The translations under genes were made by a program, and so were the position numbers. Shown piece after piece: positions 5,579 to 12,665 of a stretch of DNA of 37,323 bases. The stretch covers positions 1 through 37,323 of the forward strand of contig NZ_FUID01000011.1 in NCBI RefSeq assembly GCF_900163635.1. The letters run 5' to 3'. The notes beneath the pieces are model-generated. The model ran no database searches, had not been told where the DNA came from, and worked only from the letters and a program-made list of their open reading frames with translations. Source of the DNA: Leucobacter sp. 7(1). Lineage in GTDB: Bacteria > Actinomycetota > Actinomycetes > Actinomycetales > Microbacteriaceae. Within the stretch, counting starts at the first letter, position 1, and each line of letters begins with the position of its first letter.

Positions 5579-8422
5579 ATGCGCCATCGAGCGAAGCGTT
5601 GGGGGCGTCACAGCCTGGTGGGACGCGCAGTTTCAGATTCGCAGCCGCGGCCACGGCGGCGCGCCATTGTTGCGATGACGGCGGTGCTCGCGCTCGTCGT
5701 GAGCCCGTTCCTCTTCGCGCAGAGCGCGCAGGCGGCATCGTATGAGTTCCACATCAACTCTCGCGACGTTACCGCTGCGGCGCGCGACACCAACCCGGGC
5801 GACGGCGTCTGCCTCACCGCGGCAGGCACCTGTACGATGCGCGCGGCACTCGAAGAATCGAACAAGCTGAACCTCCCCGCCGGGAGTATCCGTATCGCCC
5901 CAGCTGCGGGCTTCTCCGGCAACATCGACCCTGTCGCGACGTCGTTCCAGGTCATGCGGGGATCCGCTGTTTCGAACCAGGACGGCACCGCGCACTTTGA
6001 GGTCACCGCCCCGGTCACGATCGACATGGAAGAGCGGGTGACCGTTGAAGCCACTCGCGACGCCGGAGGCGCTCTCTTCCACGTGAACGGCACGGATATC
6101 ACCTTCCTGAACATGAAGCAGGCGCTGTCGGGCGAGAGCTCCTTCGTGATGGGCCCAAGCTCCAATCGGGTTGTCATCGACGGTGGATCGTCGGTGACGC
6201 AGGCTCACTACGGACCTGAGCGCTTTGTCGTGTTCCGCGAGGGCGCGAAGAACATCACGATCCGCAACTACCAGCTGCAGGGCTTCTACGACTCCGGCAC
6301 GGCAACCGGCCTGTTCTACGTGAACGCGCAGAACTCGACGCCGGTCGAGAACATTGTGATCGAAAACGTGCAGGTCACTTACACCCGAGGTGGGTCCTGC
6401 ACGGGGAGCGACGGATCCGGTTGTCGTACGAGTCTGCTGCAGTTCCTCCCGCGCAACCAAAACGTGGTTGTCGACGGGTTCACCTTTGCCGACTCCTTCG
6501 TCTCGAACCTCACCAATCAGGTCGCCTTCCCATTTACGAACGGGACCGCCGCGTCGTCGAGCGTGCGCGCATCCAACGTGAAGTTCACGGGCAACCGGTT
6601 CATCAACGCGCAGGGGCTTGGCACCGGCTGGCAAAACGCGTTCATCGCGCTGCCGATCGGCCAGATGGGCGGGGACAACGAGATCACGGGGAACACCTTC
6701 GTGCGCGCCACGAGCGGGCAAAACTTCGCGGTGGCCTGGAATGGCAACACCACAAGCGGAAGCGCGGGCAAGCTGCGTATCGCCAACAACTACTTCACTG
6801 GCTACACCGGCACCTCGGTCTACCTGCAGAACACCGGCACGGTAAACGTTGAGCAGAACACCTTCGGTGCGCGGAGCGCAAGCCAGGGACGACCCGGCAT
6901 CGCCGAGGAGACTCGGGATGGCACGAGTTCGCTCCTGGACAACGGCACGAACGCGAACGGACGCGTCACAACCTGGTACCCGTCCAAGGACGCCGCGGTG
7001 CTCACCGCCGAGACGCCGGCGGGCTCGGTCCAGGTTGAGTCCCCGCTCCCCGAGGACGTCCCTGAGTGTGTCGCGACACTTGACGTCACCGCACCCACAG
7101 ATGGTCCGTTCCCCGAAAACACGGTGGACCTGGACCTGTACTGGACACCGGATCGGACCGCTGAGGTCTATCTGGGACGGGTCTCTGAGCTCACCGGGAG
7201 CTCCGCAAAACTGTTGCTCGATCTCCCGGTCGGCCCCCAGGAGTTCCCGTCCACGGTCGTCGGGGAAACCGACACCGCCACGATCGTCGACGCCGACACC
7301 GGGCTCGGCAACGGGTACATTCGACTGCAGACAATTGGCAGCGAATCGCGACAGTCCTCGCAATATTCCCGCATGGTGGGGTTCAGCGGTAGCTGCCGTC
7401 CCGAGTTGACGCTTGAGCAGGCCACCGGCCAGAATGATCCGACGCTCGCACGGGATCTGCACTACACGCTCTCCTCGTCGCTCCCGCTGAACCCGGACTC
7501 AGTGACCGCCGACGCTGTCGACATTACGGCCGCGGCCGTCACCGAAACGATCGACGCGGGTCGCCTGAACCCACGCTCGGTCTCGGTGACGCCGGTGGCA
7601 GGAACCGCAAATCGAGAGTTCGAAGTCATCGCTCGTGTGGATGATTCGGCGCAGGTGACTGCGGCGCTCCAGGCTGAACAAGTGGCCAGCCTCGGGGGCC
7701 TCACCAACCGCGCCCCTGCAACAAGTGCGGACCCGAACATCACGTTCACCAACCCAGTTCAGGCAAAGCCAAGCTCTTTCACGCTGGTGACTGGCGAACC
7801 CGATGGGAAACAGTACGGCTTTGCGGTCGCAGCCGGTGCTCCGACGCCGGCGGCTGACCTGAACTTCGGTGCGACGCCGGATCAGGCGGCCACGGACTAC
7901 CGTGTCGAGCTGTCAAGCCTCAGCGCCGTGATCCCCGCGGGCGCTACAAAATCGGAGCAATTGCGCGTGACCGCCGGTGACGGGGAAGTTCCTGCCAACA
8001 CCCCGGTCTGGGTCGCGCACGAGCTCAGCTCAGAGGACCCGAACTATGACGGCCTCGTGGTCAACCCGTTGCTCGTCAAGCTCTTCTCCAGCGATCCCTC
8101 GATCAAGATCACGAAGCGCGCGTTCACCGACGTGGGGGACTCCTCCTCGCCGGCGCAGATCATGGCCACCGGTACGGAGGCCCTCGCCGGTACCCGCCTG
8201 ACGGACGGCCAAGCCGTGTGCTTCGTGTATGAGGTATCGAATATCTCAGCAGACGACTGGGCAACGGTACTCACTGACGTCACCGTGACCGACACCGACG
8301 CCCAATTGGGTGAGACCGGGGTCATCGGGACGGTCCCGAGCCTGCCCATCGGTGGCAGCTCCCAGCTTTCCGCGTGCGGCTCCATGAAGCCCGTGGATAC
8401 CACCGTTGGCGCCGGACGATGA
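5579..8422 (+). CDS. Large secreted beta-helix protein with CSLREA-like N-terminal motif
   Basis: A 947-residue exported protein, first gene of the matrix operon. Residues 1-52 are a long signal peptide (basic head, hydrophobic core at 29-47, cleavage after AQSAQA). Residues 74-95 (GDGVCLTAAGTCTMRAALEESN) resemble the CSLREA motif found at the start of secreted right-handed beta-helix proteins. Residues about 150-480 have the NITIRNYQL / NIVIENVQV / NNYFTGY rungs of a parallel beta-helix. The later part looks like beta-sandwich domains, ending in a DUF11-like domain with two cysteines. There is no C-terminal anchor or sorting signal. ATG 5579 is the likely start: GAGGGG upstream, then the basic head. 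Its stop overlaps the next start by 4 bp (ATGA), so translation is coupled. An adhesin or fibre-tip role is inference. Confidence 0.8.
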   Translation: MRHRAKRWGRHSLVGRAVSDSQPRPRRRAIVAMTAVLALVVSPFLFAQSAQAASYEFHINSRDVTAAARDTNPGDGVCLTAAGTCTMRAALEESNKLNLPAGSIRIAPAAGFSGNIDPVATSFQVMRGSAVSNQDGTAHFEVTAPVTIDMEERVTVEATRDAGGALFHVNGTDITFLNMKQALSGESSFVMGPSSNRVVIDGGSSVTQAHYGPERFVVFREGAKNITIRNYQLQGFYDSGTATGLFYVNAQNSTPVENIVIENVQVTYTRGGSCTGSDGSGCRTSLLQFLPRNQNVVVDGFTFADSFVSNLTNQVAFPFTNGTAASSSVRASNVKFTGNRFINAQGLGTGWQNAFIALPIGQMGGDNEITGNTFVRATSGQNFAVAWNGNTTSGSAGKLRIANNYFTGYTGTSVYLQNTGTVNVEQNTFGARSASQGRPGIAEETRDGTSSLLDNGTNANGRVTTWYPSKDAAVLTAETPAGSVQVESPLPEDVPECVATLDVTAPTDGPFPENTVDLDLYWTPDRTAEVYLGRVSELTGSSAKLLLDLPVGPQEFPSTVVGETDTATIVDADTGLGNGYIRLQTIGSESRQSSQYSRMVGFSGSCRPELTLEQATGQNDPTLARDLHYTLSSSLPLNPDSVTADAVDITAAAVTETIDAGRLNPRSVSVTPVAGTANREFEVIARVDDSAQVTAALQAEQVASLGGLTNRAPATSADPNITFTNPVQAKPSSFTLVTGEPDGKQYGFAVAAGAPTPAADLNFGATPDQAATDYRVELSSLSAVIPAGATKSEQLRVTAGDGEVPANTPVWVAHELSSEDPNYDGLVVNPLLVKLFSSDPSIKITKRAFTDVGDSSSPAQIMATGTEALAGTRLTDGQAVCFVYEVSNISADDWATVLTDVTVTDTDAQLGETGVIGTVPSLPIGGSSQLSACGSMKPVDTTVGAGR

Positions 8423-9102
8423 GCGCCGGCACCGCACTGCGCGCGGCACGCCGCCGCGTCAGCGGACTGAGCTATCGCACAAAGCTGACGGCGAGCCTCG
8501 TGATCGCCGGAGTCGGAGTGCTCTCGGCGGGCAGCATGGCCTACGCTCTCTGGGGTGCGGATGCGACAGTGTCCGGCGGCACGATCGCGGCAGGCGACTT
8601 CGACCTCGAGTACGGGGTAGGCACCTGGCAGCAGATCACGGAGGGCGTTGTCACTCCGGCCGGAGGCATGCTCGTCGCGGGGACCAGCGGATTTCATTCG
8701 ATGCCCGGTGACGTGATCGAGGTCCGTGTCCCGCTCACCACCACCCTGCGAGGCGACAATCTGAACGCGGGCATGCGGGTTGAACTCGGTGCCGGCGTCG
8801 CACAGGATCTTGAGGATGGCCGGCTCGCTGCTAGCTACCGGGTGGAGAACTCCGCGCAGGAGCCTGTCTCCGAGGAGACCGAGCTCGGAACGCCGGTCTC
8901 TGTTCCCGGTCTGGTCGGCAGCAGCGCCGGAGAGACGGCTCAGTGGACAGTCGTCGTCACCGTTTCGGTTCTCGGAGACTACCGCTGGACCGAGGTCGAG
9001 CCTCTGCGTGATCTTGACGCCTGGGCGCTCGACGGGGTCACGGTCTCGCTGGAACAAGCTCGATCCGGCGATGGGTTTGCCGAGGCGGGTGATGGCTCGT
9101 GA
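8419..9102 (+). CDS. TasA/CalY-like protein with SipW-type signal peptide (paralogue 1)
   Basis: A 227-residue exported protein. After a basic head, a single hydrophobic segment (about 22-44) leads into AYALWGADATVSGGTIAAGDFDL. This matches the layout of SipW-dependent signal peptides in TasA/CalY proteins: hydrophobic core, A-x-FSD-like turn, then a TAGxLDL strand. The mature part shares blocks with the protein at 10057-10878: PGDxxxxxxxxTTxLxGDNLxA in the middle and TVSLxQ at the end, so the two are paralogues. It is probably cut by the peptidase at 11002-11793 and assembled outside the cell. Start and stop overlap both neighbours by 4 bp (ATGA and GTGA). Confidence 0.78.
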   Translation: MSAGTALRAARRRVSGLSYRTKLTASLVIAGVGVLSAGSMAYALWGADATVSGGTIAAGDFDLEYGVGTWQQITEGVVTPAGGMLVAGTSGFHSMPGDVIEVRVPLTTTLRGDNLNAGMRVELGAGVAQDLEDGRLAASYRVENSAQEPVSEETELGTPVSVPGLVGSSAGETAQWTVVVTVSVLGDYRWTEVEPLRDLDAWALDGVTVSLEQARSGDGFAEAGDGS

Positions 9103-10004
9103 GGCACCGGACCCGAACCCTGCTCATCGCGGGGACAGTCGTGACGCTGATGGTCGGCGGGCTCGCCGCGAGTGCGCTGTGGAGTACCGGAGTGGGCGTC
9201 GATGTGCCGAGCGTCGCGCTCGGTGCCGTGCGCTTCGGCGCTGCCGCCGAGGGGCCGAGCGACGTCCGTGAGTTCTCAGACGGCGGCGCGCCGGTAGCTG
9301 TCACGCTTCCGGGGGCAACGGTGATTGAGGTACTCGAGCAGGACGCTGTCGGGGCGGAACCCGTGATTTGGCGCTTCAGCGCCAGCGGCACGGCGCTCGG
9401 CATCGCCGGGGTGAACTACGACGTGGCGGTGTCCGAGCAGGTGGGAGCTGAAGCGTCCCACGACCTCAGCTCAGGCCATGCCCGGCCCGGCACCGTGCTC
9501 GCATCAAGCACGCTGAAGGTGTACCGCGCCGGATCCGGCAGTGACTGTTCGGCCGTCCCGGCCACCCCGGAGACGCCGGAGGGCGAAACCCCACAGAACG
9601 TGATTGTCTACGACACGACCGACGTCGAACTGCAGGCACCCGGCACCGCCCGCGACGGCACGGAGACAGTCCAGGAGTGGTGCGCCGCTCTGAACTGGAA
9701 CAGCGTCGACGACGGCACCTATGTGAACGATGTCCAGGTCGTCGGCACCGGGGAAGACGGGAGTGCGAATGGCGCTGCCGACCGGTGGCACGCACAGATC
9801 GGGTTCCCGCCCGCGCTGGAGAAGCTTGGCGAGTACCTCGCACGGGCGCTCGTGGAAGCCACAGCCGAAGACACTACCCGGGCACGCGCCAGCGCCAGTT
9901 GGGGTGCCGATATCTACCCAGACCCGTCGGGTGAGCCTGACGTAGTGATCACGCTTGATCCCATCGTGACCAACCTGAACCCCTCGGTCATCCCACGCGA
10001 TTGA
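9099..10004 (+). CDS. Exported protein with SipW-type N-terminus, divergent third partner
   Basis: A 301-residue exported protein starting at GTG 9099 inside the upstream stop (GTGA). The N-terminus RHRTRTLLIAGTVVTLMVGGLAASALWSTG has the basic head, hydrophobic core and ALWS turn of the other two operon members. The mature region lacks their GDNL and TVSLxQ blocks. It is rich in Val/Thr/Ala, has two cysteines (GSDCSAV, EWCAAL) that could form a disulfide, and a Pro/Glu-rich stretch (PATPETPEGETPQ). By analogy with TapA beside TasA it might be an accessory or nucleating subunit; that is inference from position and shared signal type only. A 52-bp gap with a C10 tract follows. Confidence 0.72.
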   Translation: MRHRTRTLLIAGTVVTLMVGGLAASALWSTGVGVDVPSVALGAVRFGAAAEGPSDVREFSDGGAPVAVTLPGATVIEVLEQDAVGAEPVIWRFSASGTALGIAGVNYDVAVSEQVGAEASHDLSSGHARPGTVLASSTLKVYRAGSGSDCSAVPATPETPEGETPQNVIVYDTTDVELQAPGTARDGTETVQEWCAALNWNSVDDGTYVNDVQVVGTGEDGSANGAADRWHAQIGFPPALEKLGEYLARALVEATAEDTTRARASASWGADIYPDPSGEPDVVITLDPIVTNLNPSVIPRD

Positions 10005-10017
10005 CCGAGCACAGTAA

Positions 10018-10027
10018 CCCCCCCCCC
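10018..10027. repeat. C10 homopolymer before the main TasA-like gene
   Basis: Ten consecutive C lie in the 52-bp gap between the second and third SipW-type proteins, 13 bp before the AAAGGAG ribosome site. Such tracts can change length by slippage. Further C-rich runs follow to 10040. Confidence 0.85.
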
Positions 10028-10056
10028 AATCCCCATCCCCAAAGGAGAAACACACT

Positions 10057-10878
10057 ATGTCGAACACGAACCCTGAACAGATCCTCGTTGTGACCGAACA
10101 GAAGCAGCGACGCCGCGGTCTTGTCTGGGTGGCAGCTGGTGCGGCCGCCCTGCTGGCAGGTGGCACCACCTTCGCGCTGTGGAGCGCGTCGGACACGTTC
10201 TCCGGCGGCAACATCACCGCGGGCGATCTCAACATTGTGCAGCTCGCAGACACCTCCTTCTGGGATGTCTCGAACGACCGAAAGGACGCGACCGAGGTGG
10301 TAGGGGCCTCGGACGGTTCTCAGCTCGGTCACCTGGTAGACGATGTCAACACCTGGCGGATCGCCCCGGGGGACAAGCTCGCGGCCTCCTTCGAGACCAC
10401 CGCAACCCTTGACGGCGACAACCTGGTTGCCCGCGTCGGCATCGATGGCCTGGACCGTATGGAAACCAGCATCACCGGAATGAACTACAGCTACGAGGTG
10501 TACTACGGCGACGAGCTCCTGGTGAGCGAGACCGTGCTGCCGAAGACCGCAGACGCACCGCTGCTGTACCTCTCGGCCCCCGCCGCGGGCCAGGAGTCCG
10601 GCGCAGAGGACGCAACCCACGGCATCCTCGGCTCGACAGCAACTGCGGTCGACGGCGCCGCCGCGCAGTCCGCAGTATTCGGTATGCCGGCAACTTCGGT
10701 TGACCTCAACGTCGTGATCTACGCCTCGTTCTACGAGGACAAGGACGGCGACTTCCGTTACCAGGACACGGACGTGACCGTCGAGGAGCGCACCGACGTT
10801 TCGATGCAGGACGCGCTGGCGGGCATGACCGTCTCGCTCTCGCAGGTCCGCGATACCGGCGCGCAGTTCGGCGCCTAA
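10057..10878 (+). CDS. TasA/CalY-like matrix protein with SipW-type signal peptide (paralogue 2)
   Basis: A 273-residue exported protein, the best TasA-family match of the three. The N-terminus is MSNTN, a KQRRR basic patch, a hydrophobic core at about 25-42, then FALWSASDTFSGGNITAGDLNI, closely following the SipW-substrate consensus. The mature part contains the PGD, LDGDNL and TVSLSQVRD blocks shared with 8419-9102. A strong AAAGGAG at 10041-10047 precedes ATG 10057, the best ribosome site in the operon, which suggests this is the abundant subunit. Two hairpins follow the stop, before the signal-peptidase gene. TasA proteins form extracellular fibres in biofilms; that role here is inference. 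Confidence 0.82.
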   Translation: MSNTNPEQILVVTEQKQRRRGLVWVAAGAAALLAGGTTFALWSASDTFSGGNITAGDLNIVQLADTSFWDVSNDRKDATEVVGASDGSQLGHLVDDVNTWRIAPGDKLAASFETTATLDGDNLVARVGIDGLDRMETSITGMNYSYEVYYGDELLVSETVLPKTADAPLLYLSAPAAGQESGAEDATHGILGSTATAVDGAAAQSAVFGMPATSVDLNVVIYASFYEDKDGDFRYQDTDVTVEERTDVSMQDALAGMTVSLSQVRDTGAQFGA

Positions 10879-10894
10879 GCCCCTCCCTGGCCCT

Positions 10895-10964
10895 TGCGGG
10901 GCGGTCCCGGACTCCCGTCCGGCGGCCGCCCCGCACCCCCATTCTTCTCGGGGCCTTCGGCCCC
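10895..10964 (+). terminator. Two tandem hairpins between matrix-protein and signal-peptidase genes
   Basis: Hairpin 1 pairs TGCGGGGCGG (10895-10904) with CCGCCCCGCA (10926-10935) and has an inner CCGGAC/GTCCGG stem (10907-10922). Hairpin 2 pairs GGGGCC (10950-10955) with GGCCCC (10959-10964) around TTC. No long T-run follows, so partial termination or 3'-end protection is more likely than full termination. Confidence 0.65.
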
Positions 10965-11001
10965 TCTCCCACCCAGTTTTCGACCCTGAAAGGAGCGTAC
11001 G

Positions 11002-11793
11002 GTGCGTGCCTTCGCCTCCGCCTGCGCGCCGCGCGGCCACTGGTCCGCGTCGCCGTGGCGCATCGCTGCCCGTGCGCTCGGATCGGCGTTCGCCGTCGTC
11101 GCAATTGTCGCACTCCTGGCGCTCGTCGTGGTGCCGCGGCTGCTGGGCGGAGATGCGCTTACGGTGTTGACGGGATCGATGGAGCCGACACTTTCCCCTG
11201 GGGATGTCGCGGTGGTGCGCGGCGTCGATGAGGCTGAGGTGTGCGCAGATGTGACTGTGGGCTCGATCGTGACGTATTTCCCCGAGGCAAACGACCCGAG
11301 CCTGATCACGCACCGCGTGGTGGGCAAGACAATTGGCACGTTCGATGACGGGACCTCCTGCCGTCTGATCACCCAGGGGGACGCAAACTCGGCCGTAGAC
11401 GAGCCGGTATCTCCAGCTCAGGTGCGGGGCACATTCATGTACGGTGTGCCCGGACTCGGCTGGGTGCGGCAGTGGGCCGGGCAACACCCGGCACTGCTCG
11501 CCGGGGTCGCCGCTGTGGTTGTGGTCGGCTGGTTTGTCCTGGGAAGTCTGCGGAAGCCGCGCACCACCGTGGTTGCAGTGCCGCGCCCGGTCGGATCCAC
11601 ACACACCAACGTCCCGGCGGGTGACGGCGAGGATGTTCCGCCGCGCGAGCACGAGTTGCGCGAGCGCGAGTTGGAGTTGCGCGAGCGGGAGCTCGCACTG
11701 CGTGAACGGGAACTTGCCTTCGCGCTCGGGGCACACGAATCCGCGCCCGAGCGTACCAACACCCCTGACCTTCCTGTGCGAAACGAGGCCTGA
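11002..11793 (+). CDS. sipW: SipW-like signal peptidase I (S26B) with heptad-repeat tail
   Basis: A 263-residue membrane protease. Transmembrane segment 1 is about 25-46. The catalytic Ser59 is in LTGSMEPTL. The general base position is His104 (LITHRVVG) instead of Lys, the hallmark of the ER/archaeal/SipW (S26B) branch, and Asp127/Asp133 lie in QGDANSAVDEP. A second membrane segment at about 162-182 returns the chain to the cytosol. Residues 215-239 then form LREREL units with a strict 7-residue period, which predicts a charged coiled coil not typical of the family. GTG 11002 is preceded by AAAGGAG (10990-10996). Located directly after three SipW-type substrates, it almost certainly processes them. 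The symbol is by family resemblance. Confidence 0.86.
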   Translation: MRAFASACAPRGHWSASPWRIAARALGSAFAVVAIVALLALVVVPRLLGGDALTVLTGSMEPTLSPGDVAVVRGVDEAEVCADVTVGSIVTYFPEANDPSLITHRVVGKTIGTFDDGTSCRLITQGDANSAVDEPVSPAQVRGTFMYGVPGLGWVRQWAGQHPALLAGVAAVVVVGWFVLGSLRKPRTTVVAVPRPVGSTHTNVPAGDGEDVPPREHELRERELELRERELALRERELAFALGAHESAPERTNTPDLPVRNEA

Positions 11794-11795
11794 TC

Positions 11796-12665
11796 ATGCG
11801 ACTGTCGACCGAAGCGCAACATAATCGCGCTGCTGCAACGGTGCTGACCCTGGACGCGGGGAGTGGACTCTCGCCCCGTGCTCGGCTCATTGCCGGGCTC
11901 CTCACGGTCGCGCTCCTGCTGTGCGGGGGCATCGCACTCGCACTCGCAGATGCGCTCCCAACGCTGGGCGGCCGCGCGCAGAGTGTCACCGCTACCGGGT
12001 CGGAGACGATGCCCGCTCGACTCGACTCTGGTGCGGCTCAGCCCGGGGCGGAGACGCTGTCCGCAGCTGTGGTGGCTGCAGAGTGGGACGGCCCCGCCGT
12101 ACACCTTGACTGGGCCGGTGCGGAGTATGCGCGGGCCGAGACGACATTTATCGGCGATCGCCGCGCCGCGCCGGGGGACCGGGTGGTACGCACACTCAAT
12201 ATCGCAAACGCGGGACCCGGAGACGGGGTCGCGGCGGTGACCTTCGATCTCTCCGAGATCGTGCCGGCTGGGGCGCTGAACCCTGACCTTGCGCACGACG
12301 TCACGCTGTTCTGGGACATCGCGGGTGTGACGGGGGAGGACACCTTTGCGGCCCTCAACCGAGGTGATCGGGTGAGTGTCGCCGAGGTCGCAATTGCGCA
12401 GGGCGCCACGGTCCCGGTCACTGTGGGATTTGCGATGGCGGCCGCAGTCGAGACTTCAAACGCGGCCGGGGCAGACTCGACGGTGCTGAGCTTCGACGTC
12501 GGGGTCAACCTGACAGGTGAGCGGGATGCCCCCGCGCCACCCGTGCTCGCGCTCACCGGTACCGGACTGCTCGCTCTCATCTGCATCGCGGCCGCACTGG
12601 CCCTGCTCGGCTTCCTGCTACTCGTGCGACGTCGGCGTCGCACCGAGGAAGCGGAACTCGCGTAG
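11796..12665 (+). CDS. LALTG wall-anchored surface protein, last gene of matrix operon
   Basis: A 289-residue protein starting 2 bp after the signal-peptidase stop. It has an N-terminal hydrophobic segment (about 29-52), then a beta-rich extracellular domain (RAAPGDRVVRTLNIANAGPGDGVAAVTFDL), and ends with LALTG (251-255), a hydrophobic segment, and RRRRR. That tripartite end is a sortase signal; LAxTG is the form preferred by class E sortases of actinobacteria. It probably links the matrix proteins to peptidoglycan. No sortase gene lies in the window, so a housekeeping SrtE elsewhere is implied. Its last 48 bp overlap the convergent aminotransferase gene. Confidence 0.78.
   Translation: MRLSTEAQHNRAAATVLTLDAGSGLSPRARLIAGLLTVALLLCGGIALALADALPTLGGRAQSVTATGSETMPARLDSGAAQPGAETLSAAVVAAEWDGPAVHLDWAGAEYARAETTFIGDRRAAPGDRVVRTLNIANAGPGDGVAAVTFDLSEIVPAGALNPDLAHDVTLFWDIAGVTGEDTFAALNRGDRVSVAEVAIAQGATVPVTVGFAMAAAVETSNAAGADSTVLSFDVGVNLTGERDAPAPPVLALTGTGLLALICIAAALALLGFLLLVRRRRRTEEAELA

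Noticed and set aside
5633-7462. Long open frame on the minus strand (about 609 codons)
   Set aside because: It lies antisense to the beta-helix gene. Its Arg/Gly/Val-rich translation has no recognisable motif, as expected of a GC-rich shadow frame.
11641-11720. CRISPR-like or mobile repeat array
   Set aside because: The 21-bp repeats are in frame and encode heptads of the peptidase tail; there are no spacers.
9988-11736. Minus-strand frame of 582 codons across the matrix genes
   Set aside because: It crosses hairpins and three well-supported genes, and its composition is typical of antisense GC-rich frames.
5221-12665. Genomic island inserted at tRNA-Ser
   Set aside because: The matrix operon follows the tRNA, but I found no repeat of the tRNA 3' end, no integrase and no obvious change in base use.
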